A stretch of DNA of 64,000 nucleotides from Chitinophaga ginsengisoli (lineage in GTDB: Bacteria; Bacteroidota; Bacteroidia; Chitinophagales; Chitinophagaceae), in contig NZ_PYGK01000001.1 of the NCBI RefSeq assembly GCF_003014595.1, positions 800,724-864,723 of the forward strand, written 5' to 3'. Shown one piece after another: positions 43,692-52,098 of the stretch. A model generated the notes under the pieces. It made no database searches, had not been told where the DNA came from, and saw only the letters and a list, made by a program, of their open reading frames with translations. The translations under genes and the position numbers were made by a program. Positions within the stretch are counted from its first letter, which is position 1, and each line of letters begins with the position of its first letter.

Positions 43692-45131
43692 ATGCTGAAT
43701 CTGAAGAAGTTTTTCCCGTTAATAATAATCTTAGGTTTACTATCGGCCTTGCTGCATGCACAGGCTCCCCAAATGTCGCGGGAAGAATTGGAGCATAGAA
43801 AGAAAGAATTGCAGCGTGAGATCGATGAGGCCAACGAAGCACTCAAAACTACCAAGAAATCGACAAAGGAAAGTTTGAGCCAACTGCGGGCATTGCGGGA
43901 CAAGATCACGCTGCGTACCCGTCTTATCAACAATATCAACGAAGAGATCAATTTCATTAACGGTGATATCAATGCTGCCTACAGGGACATTAAGACCCTG
44001 GAGAAAGATCTTGATACCCTGAAGTCGCAATATGCTCAGCTGGTCGTGTATGCGTATAAAAATCGTAGTACCTACGACATGCTGAATTTTATTTTTTCTG
44101 CGGAGACTTTCAATGATGCTATCAAAAGGTACCAGTACCTCAAACAGTACCGGGATTACCGCCGGAGGCAGGCAGACAACATTCTTGAAACACGGGAGCT
44201 GCTGAGTAAGAAAATAGAGAGTCTGCAGGATCAGAAAGTGAAACGTTCAAGTACGCTGAAGACGGAACAGGAACAGCGCAACATACTGGAAGTAGATAAG
44301 AAAGAGAAAGATAAGGTCTTGACCGGTCTGAAGGGACGTGAAAAGGAGCTGCTGGCAGACATCAATAAGAATAAAAAAGACGCACAGAAAGTGCAGGCAG
44401 CTATCCAGGCGGTAATCCGTCGTGAGATTGAAATGGCCCGCCGGCAGGCGGAAGAAGAAGCTGCTGCGAAACGTAAGGCTGCTGCTGATGAGAAACGGAA
44501 ACGGGATGAGGCTGCAAAGAAAGCAGCTGCTCTTGCCGCTGCCAATGCTGCTGCTGCGAAGAATAATAACAACAATGCTGTAGCTGAAAATAAACCAGAA
44601 ACCAAGCCGGCAGAACCAGCGCCGACTCCAAAAGCACCGGCGCCGGCACCTGAGGCAGAGAAACCGGTACGTACAGAGAACGTTCTGGAAGCTACTCCGG
44701 AAGCCCTGGCGTTATCAGAAAGCTTTGAAAACAACCGTGGTAAACTACCATGGCCGGTAAGCTCCGGTCATATTATCGGGCACTTTGGCCGCCAGCAGCA
44801 TGCGGTAATTGACCGTATCACAGTAGAGAATGATGGCGTGATTATCGGTACCAGCCGTGGAGCCGCTGTAAAAGCGATCTTCCAGGGAGAAGTAAGAACC
44901 GTGGCGGTTATTCCGGGAGGTGGTTCCCTGGTGATCATCAGGCATGGCCAATATTTTACCAACTATGCCCGTATGCAGACGGTAACTGTAAGAACAGGAG
45001 ATAGAGTGAGCACAGGGCAGGTGATCGGTACCGCCGGTACAAACGAGCTGGAGAACCTGGGTGAGGTGGAATTGCAGATCTATAGAGGTATACAAAAGCA
45101 GAACCCGGAGTTCTGGATCAGGAAGAAATAA
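43692..45131 (+). CDS. EnvC-like murein hydrolase activator (degenerate M23)
   Basis: 479 residues from MLNLKKFFPLI, with a signal peptide ending LLHAQ. A long coiled coil spans about residues 25-255 (MSREELEHRKKELQREI and later Lys/Glu-rich helices). An Ala/Lys/Pro-rich low-complexity linker follows (residues about 260-345). The C-terminal LytM domain lacks zinc ligands: where active enzymes have His-x-x-x-Asp it reads RQQHAVIDRITV with no matching pattern, and the HxH motif is replaced by EVELQIYR. This matches EnvC/NlpD-type activators that bind amidases rather than cut peptidoglycan. Ends at an exceptionally long hairpin. Confidence 0.88.
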   Translation: MLNLKKFFPLIIILGLLSALLHAQAPQMSREELEHRKKELQREIDEANEALKTTKKSTKESLSQLRALRDKITLRTRLINNINEEINFINGDINAAYRDIKTLEKDLDTLKSQYAQLVVYAYKNRSTYDMLNFIFSAETFNDAIKRYQYLKQYRDYRRRQADNILETRELLSKKIESLQDQKVKRSSTLKTEQEQRNILEVDKKEKDKVLTGLKGREKELLADINKNKKDAQKVQAAIQAVIRREIEMARRQAEEEAAAKRKAAADEKRKRDEAAKKAAALAAANAAAAKNNNNNAVAENKPETKPAEPAPTPKAPAPAPEAEKPVRTENVLEATPEALALSESFENNRGKLPWPVSSGHIIGHFGRQQHAVIDRITVENDGVIIGTSRGAAVKAIFQGEVRTVAVIPGGGSLVIIRHGQYFTNYARMQTVTVRTGDRVSTGQVIGTAGTNELENLGEVELQIYRGIQKQNPEFWIRKK

Positions 45132-45134
45132 TTG

Positions 45135-45197
45135 CTGAAGCAATAAAAGAAAAGGGCGTCCATCTTAGATGGACGCCCTTTTCTTTTATTGCTTCAG
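45135..45197. terminator. 30-bp perfect bidirectional hairpin
   Basis: Every base from 45135 to 45164 pairs with 45168-45197 (checked pair by pair), leaving a loop of 3 nt. The core GGGCGTCCATC / GATGGACGCCC is flanked by AAAAGAAAA / TTTTCTTTT. It ends the EnvC-like gene (+) and bshA (-). Confidence 0.92.
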
Positions 45198-45208
45198 ATA
45201 AGCTGCTG

Positions 45209-46360
45209 TTACTTATCAACCGACTCCAGCGCTCTGTTCATGACTTCTTCATACAGCGCTTCATATTGTGGGATGATATTATCGATATGGAAACGTTGTG
45301 CCTGTTCCAGGGCCCCTTTACGCATGCTGGCCAGTAGCTCCTCGTTCTGTAATAGCCGGAGGGCATGCTCCGCCATACTGTCCACGTCGCCTACAGGACT
45401 CAGGTAACCGGTCTTCCCATGGATGTTCACCTCCGGCAAACCACCTGCATTGGAGGATATTACCGGTACTTCTGCAGCCATGGCTTCCAGGGCGGCCAGA
45501 CCAAAACTTTCATATTCGGAAGGGAGTAGGAAGAGGTCTGCAATCGACATCACGTCTTCCAGCTGTTCCTGCTTACCTACAAAGCGGATGTCACCACAAA
45601 GGTGCATGTCCCGGCACATCGCCTCGATAGCTGGTCTGTCAGGACCGTCGCCTACCAGCAGCAGCTTGACAGGCACTTGTTCTCTTACCTTCTGGAACAC
45701 CTTCACTACGTCAGGAACACGTTTCACCTTACGGAAGTTGGACACATGCAGCAGGATCTTTTCGCCATTGGGTGCAATGGCGTTCCTGAAATGCAGTAAT
45801 TCCGCATCCCGGCGTTTAAAGCGCTCAGTATCAACGAAGTTGTAGATCACTTCAATATCTTTCTCGATCTGAAAAGACTTATAGGTTTCTTCCCGGAGAT
45901 TGTTAGATACTGCGGTGATGGCATCCGACTCATTGATCGAGAAGGTCACCACCGGAGCATAAGTCTTATCCTTACCTACCAGGGTGATATCTGTACCATG
46001 GAGGGTAGTGATAAAAGGGACTGTCCTGCCTTGTTTACTCACGATCTGTTTTGCCAGGTAGGCCGTAGAGGCATGCGGAATGGCATAATGTACGTGCAGC
46101 AGGTCCAGCTGCTGGTTCAGTATAACATCCACCATGGTGCTGCTCAGCGCAGATTCGTAGGGAGGAAAATCAAAAAGAGGGTAGGTAGGGACTTGTACCT
46201 CATGATAATATATATTGGCATGGAAGGCATTCAGTCGCACGGGTTGCTGATAGGTTATAAAATGAACCATATGGCCTTTATCTGCCAGCGCCTTACCCAG
46301 TTCTGTTGCCAGTACGCCACTACCCCCGTAAGTTGGGTAACATACTATTCCAATTCGCAT
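45209..46360 (-). CDS. bshA: N-acetyl-alpha-D-glucosaminyl L-malate synthase BshA
   Basis: Glycosyltransferase family 4 enzyme that joins GlcNAc from UDP-GlcNAc to L-malate, the first step of bacillithiol synthesis. 383 residues. Hallmarks are CYPTYGGSGVLATELG at the N terminus, HVHYAIPHASTAYLAK, TTLHGTDITLVG and YNFVDTERF. The nucleotide-sugar motif is LLPSEYESFGLAALEAMA. Close similarity of these blocks to known BshA makes the call firm. bshB and bshC are not in the window. Confidence 0.93.
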   Translation of the reverse strand: MRIGIVCYPTYGGSGVLATELGKALADKGHMVHFITYQQPVRLNAFHANIYYHEVQVPTYPLFDFPPYESALSSTMVDVILNQQLDLLHVHYAIPHASTAYLAKQIVSKQGRTVPFITTLHGTDITLVGKDKTYAPVVTFSINESDAITAVSNNLREETYKSFQIEKDIEVIYNFVDTERFKRRDAELLHFRNAIAPNGEKILLHVSNFRKVKRVPDVVKVFQKVREQVPVKLLLVGDGPDRPAIEAMCRDMHLCGDIRFVGKQEQLEDVMSIADLFLLPSEYESFGLAALEAMAAEVPVISSNAGGLPEVNIHGKTGYLSPVGDVDSMAEHALRLLQNEELLASMRKGALEQAQRFHIDNIIPQYEALYEEVMNRALESVDK

Positions 46361-46607
46361 GTTTTCTTGTTTAAAACTTTATAGCCAAACGCTTAGTGCC
46401 GAACGTTTAGCACAGAATGCAGAACGCCTCACGCAGAACACAGTTTTTTACGTCAATGTAGGGTACAAAATTATAACATTTTGAAATGACATTCTCTGTA
46501 AATGGTATTAGCGGCATGTTAAGCCTGCTACATAATATTTATGTATGATGAGCCCATTTGAATAACTGCGTTATTTAATTAGTTTTAGTCCCTAAATTGA
46601 CGTGTTT

Positions 46608-47984
46608 ATGAGAAATTACCTGCTGCCTGCGCTGCTGACCTTTGCCATTCCGGTATATGCACAGCACGAGGAGAGCGATTCCCTGGCTTTAAGGCAATTG
46701 GCTACTGAAGTCCTGACACATAGTAAGGCATATTCTAACCTGAAGGTGCTTACTGAGCAGGTAGGAGGTCGTCTTGCCGGTTCTCCGCAAATGGTGAAAG
46801 CCGAAAAATGGGGCGAAAAGGTACTGAAAGATGCCGGCGCAGACACTGTTTATACGCAGGCCTGCCAGGTACCCCATTGGGTAAGAGGCGCTAAGGAAGA
46901 GGTGCGCATTATCTCCCGCCGCCGCGACTTTATTCCACCGCTGAATGTATTGGCGCTGGGTAACTCAGTAGGCAGTAATCCCGCAGGGATCACCGCACCG
47001 GTGCTGGAAGTATCCTCTTTTGAAGACCTGGAAGCTAAAAAAGATCAGGTTAAAGGAAAGATCGTATTTTACAATTATGCATTCAAGCCTGAGTTCATCC
47101 GTACTTTCGAGTCTTACGGAGACGCAGTGAGATACCGTGGCCAGGGTGCCAGCCGCGCAGCCAAATATGGCGCATTGGCCGTTGTGGTAAGGTCTATGAC
47201 CCATGGAGCCAACAATTTACCGCATACAGGCGCCATGCACTATAATGACTCTTTCCCTAAGATCCCCGCAGTGGCCATTGGCCTGGAAGATGCAGCGCTG
47301 CTGAGTAACCGGCTGAAAGGAGAGTCAGATCTGAAACTCTACCTGAAAACCAATTGTAAAATGCTGCCTGATACCACGGGACACAACGTGATCGGTGAGA
47401 TCCGTGGTACGGAATTTCCTGACCAGATCATTACTGTAGGCGGACACCTGGATTCCTGGGATGTAAACCAGGGCGCGCATGATGATGGCACCGGTTGTGT
47501 ACAGTCAGTAGAGCTACTGAGGGCCTTCAAGGCGCTGGGCATTAAACCTAAACGCACGATCCGCATCGTACTGTTTGCCAATGAAGAGAATGGCACCCGT
47601 GGTGGTCAGAAATATGCGGCAGAAGCAAAGGCAAAAGGAGAGCATCATATATTCGCATTAGAAAGCGATGCGGGCGGTTTTACACCCCGTGGCTTTTCAT
47701 TCACCATGCCGGCCGAGAAACAGGCTAAAATTATCTCCTGGGCCCCTTTATTCCGCCCGTATGATGTATATGACTTTACAGCCGCTGGTGGAGGCGTGGA
47801 TGTAGGAGAACTGTATGAGGCCATAGGTACCCCAATGGGTGAACTAATGCCAGACTCCCAGCGTTATTTTGATCTGCATCACGCTGCCAACGATACCTTC
47901 GAAGCTGTGAACAAGAGAGAGCTGGAATTGGGTGCTTTCAGTATGGCAGGGTTGATCTACCTGATCGATAAATACGGACTTTAA
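46608..47984 (+). CDS. M28-family metallopeptidase (exported aminopeptidase)
   Basis: 458 residues from MRNYLLPALL; signal peptide ending VYAQ. A protease-associated (PA) domain at about residues 135-240 (KGKIVFYNYAF, AAKYGALAVVVRS) is followed by the M28 catalytic domain with zinc ligands: His/Asp in GGHLDSWDVNQGAHDDGTG, Glu-Glu in LFANEENGTRGG, the Asp in ALESDAGG and the His in YFDLHHAANDTF. It resembles carboxypeptidase Q-like enzymes. It probably trims peptides in the periplasm. Monocistronic. Confidence 0.92.
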   Translation: MRNYLLPALLTFAIPVYAQHEESDSLALRQLATEVLTHSKAYSNLKVLTEQVGGRLAGSPQMVKAEKWGEKVLKDAGADTVYTQACQVPHWVRGAKEEVRIISRRRDFIPPLNVLALGNSVGSNPAGITAPVLEVSSFEDLEAKKDQVKGKIVFYNYAFKPEFIRTFESYGDAVRYRGQGASRAAKYGALAVVVRSMTHGANNLPHTGAMHYNDSFPKIPAVAIGLEDAALLSNRLKGESDLKLYLKTNCKMLPDTTGHNVIGEIRGTEFPDQIITVGGHLDSWDVNQGAHDDGTGCVQSVELLRAFKALGIKPKRTIRIVLFANEENGTRGGQKYAAEAKAKGEHHIFALESDAGGFTPRGFSFTMPAEKQAKIISWAPLFRPYDVYDFTAAGGGVDVGELYEAIGTPMGELMPDSQRYFDLHHAANDTFEAVNKRELELGAFSMAGLIYLIDKYGL

Positions 47985-48009
47985 TCCTTACCTGTATCAA
48001 ATAAAAAAT

Positions 48010-48387
48010 ATGCGCAGATTCCTTTTTATGGTGGTGGGTGGCGTACTGGTGGTGTTGATCCTTATTTTCATGTATCGATTCTATTTTGTGTTTGGTCGCG
48101 GGGTCAAAGCCGGAGAGCTGAACTACTTCGTGGAGAAGGGATATGTTTTCAAGACATTTGAGGGCCGCCTTATCCAGAGCGGTTACCGTTCTAAACAGCC
48201 GGGTGCTCTGCAGTCAAATGAGTTTCAGTTCTCTGTGACAGATAAACGGATCGCTGATCGTTTGATGGCCTGCAGTGGAAAATTCGTAGAGCTGCACTAC
48301 AAAGAGTACCTGGGCGTACTGCCCTGGCGCGGGGTCAGCAACTTTGTTGTGGATAGTGTGATCACGGTGAAGGACGTAGCGTATTAA
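48010..48387 (+). CDS. Small membrane-anchored protein of unknown function
   Basis: 125 residues. One N-terminal helix (residues about 5-26) anchors a soluble basic domain with alternating strands: GELNYFVEKGYVFKTFEGRL, FQFSVTDKRIADRLMAC and VELHYKEYLGVLPWRG. This pattern recurs in Bacteroidota, where it is sometimes labelled 6-phosphogluconate dehydrogenase without any basis that I can see here (no nucleotide-binding motif). It starts 25 bp after the M28 gene and ends at a long hairpin. Confidence 0.72.
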   Translation: MRRFLFMVVGGVLVVLILIFMYRFYFVFGRGVKAGELNYFVEKGYVFKTFEGRLIQSGYRSKQPGALQSNEFQFSVTDKRIADRLMACSGKFVELHYKEYLGVLPWRGVSNFVVDSVITVKDVAY

Positions 48388-48397
48388 TAGAAAATAC

Positions 48398-48473
48398 ATC
48401 AGGGATAAGGTACCAGAAATGCATGTGAACATCTTGCCACATGCATTTCTGGTACCTTATCCCTGATTTTTTA
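48398..48473. terminator. 30-bp perfect hairpin with 10-nt loop
   Basis: Bases 48398-48427 pair without mismatch with 48438-48467; the loop is AACATCTTGC. A T-run follows at 48468-48472 and overlaps the stop of the minus-strand gene. It ends the plus-strand small membrane protein gene and the minus-strand methyltransferase gene. Confidence 0.92.
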
Positions 48474-49178
48474 TTGCGCCAGCAGTAGAAATATAGCCGG
48501 TTTCTTATGTAGCTCCGGCAATTGTTGTTTCCACGCCTTTACAGACTTCGTACGGATAAATTCTTCTGGTCCGGTAATGTCTGCAGCCACACATACCTGC
48601 GTAGTGTCTTTACAGTTATCCAGTATATCTTTCAACAACTGATTATTCCGGTAGGGCGTTTCTATAAAAAGCTGCGTTTGTTGTTTCTTCTGCGATTGCA
48701 TTTCCAGGTCACGTAGGGCCTTTATTCTTTCCGGTGGTTTTACCGGCAGGTAGCCTACGAACTGGAAGTTCTGGCCGTTCATACCCGAGGCCATCAGGGC
48801 CAGCAGCATAGAGTTAGGACCTACCATCGGAATGACCTGTGCATCAATAGCGTGGGCCACCTGTACTACCAGGTGCCCCGGATCTGCAATAGCCGGACAG
48901 CCCGCTTCACTGATCACCCCAATATCCTTTCCTGAGAGTAATATCTGTTTGGCGAGGGCAGTATCGGGCGGATGATTTTCATGCATCAGCAGTAACTGAA
49001 GGGCGTCTATATTGATACTTTTATCCAGCGCTTTCAGGTACCGCCTGGCGGTACGTTCGTTCTCCACAAAGAATACACTGATCTGCTGTACTACTGGTGT
49101 AACGTAGGCCGGAATAGTATGGAGGGTATCCGGGCTGAGTACAGTAGGGATCAGGTATACTTTACCAGGTTGCGCCAT
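48471..49178 (-). CDS. SAM-dependent tetrapyrrole methylase-fold protein (RsmI-like)
   Basis: 235 residues. Shows the family markers KVYLIPTVL at the N terminus, GKDIGVISEAGCPAIADPG, MVGPNSMLLALMASG and the late VCVAADITGPEEFIRTKSV. These fit the branch containing RsmI, the 16S rRNA C1402 2'-O-methyltransferase. The Bacteroidota member is shorter and diverged from RsmI at the N terminus, so the substrate is not certain; rRNA is a guess. The gene start overlaps the EI24 gene by 17 bp. Confidence 0.85.
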   Translation of the reverse strand: MAQPGKVYLIPTVLSPDTLHTIPAYVTPVVQQISVFFVENERTARRYLKALDKSINIDALQLLLMHENHPPDTALAKQILLSGKDIGVISEAGCPAIADPGHLVVQVAHAIDAQVIPMVGPNSMLLALMASGMNGQNFQFVGYLPVKPPERIKALRDLEMQSQKKQQTQLFIETPYRNNQLLKDILDNCKDTTQVCVAADITGPEEFIRTKSVKAWKQQLPELHKKPAIFLLLAQ

Positions 49179-49941
49179 GCAATAATCTTTTATCTGATAA
49201 ATGAATGGTAGCAGCGATTACCGCATAGGAAGGCGCCATTACCCATCCGAGAACCGGGATGAACATCAGGATATAAAACACGATGCCATTGCCTAATGCG
49301 ATGCCCCTGTGTTCCTTGATAAACCGGATACTCTGCCTGGTGCTCATCTGATGGCGCTCACAGCTGTAGTCTACCATGGAAAAACCATAGAAATAGCATT
49401 CAATGAAGAAGGCAAACAGCGGCGTGATCCAGCCGACTACCGGTATGAATGACAATACGATCAGCAATATGACGGCAATGGTCTGATAGAGCATATTACG
49501 CAGCGAAATAGACACGCCTCTGACCATATCTTTGAGGAACTGCTGCATACTGAAGGGGAATTCCCGGCGCTCCAGAATAGCCTCTGTTTTCTCTGAGAGA
49601 TAGGCAAACAGGGGAGAGCCCAGAATGAGGAAAAGGTATTTGTAATAGGAAAAGTACAGTAGTAAGATCATGATCCTGATGGAAAACGCCAGCAGGATAA
49701 AGAAGAAGCTGACCCAGCTGCTTTCCAGATCCTGGATCCATATCTTCAATGGCAACAGGTTAAACAGGTATTCGACAAAATCTCCGGAATATCCCCAGAC
49801 GAAATAACTTCCTGTCATGAACAATATGCAGTACAGAATGCCGGGTACAAGTATCCACTTCCATAACTTGTGCTGCATAATAAACTGATGTGCTTTCCCG
49901 TAGGCCTGAATAGCGGCGAGCACTTCTCTGAATGAAAACAA
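49162..49941 (-). CDS. EI24/CysZ-like membrane protein
   Basis: 259 residues with about four to six hydrophobic helices in the pattern of EI24/CysZ: N-terminal amphipathic helix (SFREVLAAIQAYGKAHQF), helix LVPGILYCILFMTG, paired helices around residues 75-105 and the late FLPVVGWITPLFAFFIECYFYG-type segment. EI24 proteins include CysZ sulfate transporters, but this branch is uncharacterised. It is transcribed first and overlaps the RsmI-like gene by 17 bp, so they are coexpressed. Confidence 0.82.
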   Translation of the reverse strand: MFSFREVLAAIQAYGKAHQFIMQHKLWKWILVPGILYCILFMTGSYFVWGYSGDFVEYLFNLLPLKIWIQDLESSWVSFFFILLAFSIRIMILLLYFSYYKYLFLILGSPLFAYLSEKTEAILERREFPFSMQQFLKDMVRGVSISLRNMLYQTIAVILLIVLSFIPVVGWITPLFAFFIECYFYGFSMVDYSCERHQMSTRQSIRFIKEHRGIALGNGIVFYILMFIPVLGWVMAPSYAVIAATIHLSDKRLLHGATW

Positions 49942-50041
49942 AATCCTGGAATTTTAGTGATTAGTTATCGCTATAAGCATTGATCCGGTTGTAAATAACT
50001 AAAAATCAGTGGAACAATGGTAAAAAATATAGAGCGGCAAT

Positions 50042-50079
50042 AAAAAACCTGCCAGCTTATGCAACTGGCAGGTCTTTTT
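50042..50079 (-). terminator. Intrinsic terminator of the PorP/SprF gene
   Basis: AACCTGCCAG / CTGGCAGGTC with a short loop and T-runs on both strands, just after the minus-strand stop at 50096. Confidence 0.88.
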
Positions 50080-50095
50080 GAAACGATTTATCAGA

Positions 50096-51112
50096 TCAGA
50101 ATCTTGGACACAAGGTTCTGTACTTATTACCTTCATTGCGTCTGTGTATGTAGATGATGGAAAGCTCCATACCACCACGGTAGTTAGACGCAGGTTTCAG
50201 CGTAGATATGTTCGTATCGTAAGAAGCACCGATAGTGAAACCATTGATCTCCAGACCTACATATGGGTTGATCGCATCTTTCAGACGGACCCAGCTCCCC
50301 AGATAGAAGGTAGTAGGGTTTTCGTCATCGCCATTCAGGTTGAAACCGTAAGCACCGCCGAAAGAGAATTCAGAAGCCGTACTTTGTTTCATATAGAGGG
50401 CGCTGAAGTGGAGACGGTTGCTACCATTTACCGGTACGGAACCACCACCGTGAGCTGTCCAACGGGCAGTCAGGCGGTTATTGTTCTGCGCCATGAATGT
50501 CTCTGTAGGCTGAGTGATGTGATAATAGGAAACACCCGCGTAGATATTGGATGATTCACCCACCAGACCGTTATAGAGGATACCGATATTAGGATCGAGA
50601 TAGGTGATTTTTGGATTTACAAAAGTTTCACCACTTGGAATGGCAGGGTTGTAACCGTTATTATCTATCTGGTTCTCAAATACCAGTTTGGTCTGATCGA
50701 GTCTTTTTTGTACGTATGTTGCCTGTAAGCCTACTGCCAGGGTGTGATTACCTTCCGGATCCAGACCTTTATGGTAAGCAGTACTAAAGCTGAGATAGGT
50801 GGACGTCAGTGCACCGCCGCCGGTCCTGTCGTACATAGCCATAACCCCTACACCCCAGATATCCGTGTAAGACAGTACATTCTTCAGAATGCCAAAGTCT
50901 ACTGCTGCAGTACCGGTGGTAAACGGAGTCGAGATACTTCTCCACTGTGAACGATAGTTCCCTGAAACACGAAAGTCGCCTGAAAACAGGCCTGTAAATG
51001 CCGGATTAAGTGTGAGTGGGGAGGCGAAGAACTGCGAAAAATGCGGGTCTTGCGCCCTGGCCGGGTTCATCAGATAAAGGGCAATCGTGAAAAACAGCAA
51101 CACTTTTTTCAT
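50096..51112 (-). CDS. PorP/SprF-family type IX secretion membrane protein
   Basis: 339 residues from MKKVLLFFTIAL; the open frame extends further but the signal peptide fixes this start. Signal peptide ends ARAQ. The mature start DPHFSQFFASPLTLNPAFTGLFSG is the hallmark of PorP/SprF outer-membrane proteins, and the remainder consists of amphipathic beta strands. SprF-like proteins partner with specific surface adhesins (SprB-like) in type IX secretion. No large adhesin gene lies beside it, so the client is unknown. Monocistronic. Confidence 0.93.
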   Translation of the reverse strand: MKKVLLFFTIALYLMNPARAQDPHFSQFFASPLTLNPAFTGLFSGDFRVSGNYRSQWRSISTPFTTGTAAVDFGILKNVLSYTDIWGVGVMAMYDRTGGGALTSTYLSFSTAYHKGLDPEGNHTLAVGLQATYVQKRLDQTKLVFENQIDNNGYNPAIPSGETFVNPKITYLDPNIGILYNGLVGESSNIYAGVSYYHITQPTETFMAQNNNRLTARWTAHGGGSVPVNGSNRLHFSALYMKQSTASEFSFGGAYGFNLNGDDENPTTFYLGSWVRLKDAINPYVGLEINGFTIGASYDTNISTLKPASNYRGGMELSIIYIHRRNEGNKYRTLCPRF

Positions 51113-51314
51113 AAAACAATACTTAATAGTATAGGGTTTTCTCATGGTTCCATGTGAAGGTACACAATGCTGCTCATATTTCAAATTAAAAATATATAAC
51201 ATTGCTGATGAGAAAGCCCTAAAGTGTTATGAATGAATGACTAAACGAAATAGTTTTTCTTTGGTTGACTACTCATTTTCTCTAAAGACGATCCTATCTA
51301 TCGTATTCTGGCTC

Positions 51315-51968
51315 TTACTGCTGTAGTTTGTTTCCAAATGCGAGGTCTCCGGCATCTCCTAGCCCTGGGACAATGTATCCTTTGGCTGTCAGTTCATCGT
51401 CAATATCACCTGCCCAAATGCTCAGGTTACTATCGGCATGTCTCTGAACATACTCTATTCCCACAGTACAGGCAATAGCAACTACGAGGTGAATATGTTT
51501 AGGTTTACCCAGGCTTTGCAGGTGTTCGATGGTTTTCACCAGGGACGCGCCTGTTGCCAGCATGGGGTCTGATAGTATGACTACCTGGCCATCAATGGAG
51601 GGGCTGGACACGTATTCCAGGCTGATATCGAAGGTGCCGTCGTGTTTGTGCTTGCGGTAAGCTGAAATAAAGGCATGATCAGCTTTATCAAAGTAGTGAA
51701 GCAAACCCTGGTGGAGCGCCAGTCCTGCTCTCAGGATGGTGGCCAGAACGGGTTGATCTTTCAACACCCGGCAACTGGCAATGCCCAGCGGGGTCTGTAC
51801 TTCCTTCTCTTCGTATTCCAATGTTTTACTGATCTCGTAAGCGGCTACTTCTCCGAGTCTTTCCATATTACGCCTGAAGCGCATCCGGTCTGTCTGTACT
51901 TCCATGCTTCTGATCTCGCTTAGCCAGTTTCCTACTAACGAATTGGTGCTACTTAGATTCACTATCAT
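51315..51968 (-). CDS. upp: Uracil phosphoribosyltransferase
   Basis: Forms UMP from uracil and PRPP in pyrimidine salvage. 217 residues. The PRPP-binding motif is LSDPMLATGASLVKTIEHL, the uracil-contact region is AGDIDDELTAKGYIVPGLGDAGDLAFG near the C terminus, and AGLALHQGLLHYF also fits. The C terminus is standard. It stands alone between PorP/SprF and the vWA gene. Confidence 0.95.
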   Translation of the reverse strand: MIVNLSSTNSLVGNWLSEIRSMEVQTDRMRFRRNMERLGEVAAYEISKTLEYEEKEVQTPLGIASCRVLKDQPVLATILRAGLALHQGLLHYFDKADHAFISAYRKHKHDGTFDISLEYVSSPSIDGQVVILSDPMLATGASLVKTIEHLQSLGKPKHIHLVVAIACTVGIEYVQRHADSNLSIWAGDIDDELTAKGYIVPGLGDAGDLAFGNKLQQ

Positions 51969-52023
51969 GTACGCAAAATACCAAAATTTTCAGAGCCTGG
52001 AAGTGTAAATAACAATAAAGTAA

Positions 52024-52063
52024 CGAAAAGACCGGTCATGGGCCTGAAACCCATGACCGGTCT
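52024..52063 (-). terminator. Intrinsic terminator of the vWA gene
   Basis: AGACCGGTCATGGG / CCCATGACCGGTCT, a 14-bp perfect stem with a 7-nt loop, followed on the minus strand by a short T-run. Confidence 0.85.
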
Positions 52064-52098
52064 GACACAAACAATGAATTAAGACCGGTTACAGAGAA

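Noticed and set aside
43692..45131. Active M23 endopeptidase
   Set aside because: The zinc ligands are missing from the C-terminal domain, so an EnvC-like activator fits better.
45209..45845. Plus-strand open frames opposite bshA
   Set aside because: They lack recognisable domains and lie opposite a well-conserved enzyme.
46361..46607. tRNA or small RNA gene upstream of the M28 gene
   Set aside because: No cloverleaf or strong hairpin was found. There is only a loose repetition of GAAC motifs at 46401-46440 which I could not interpret.
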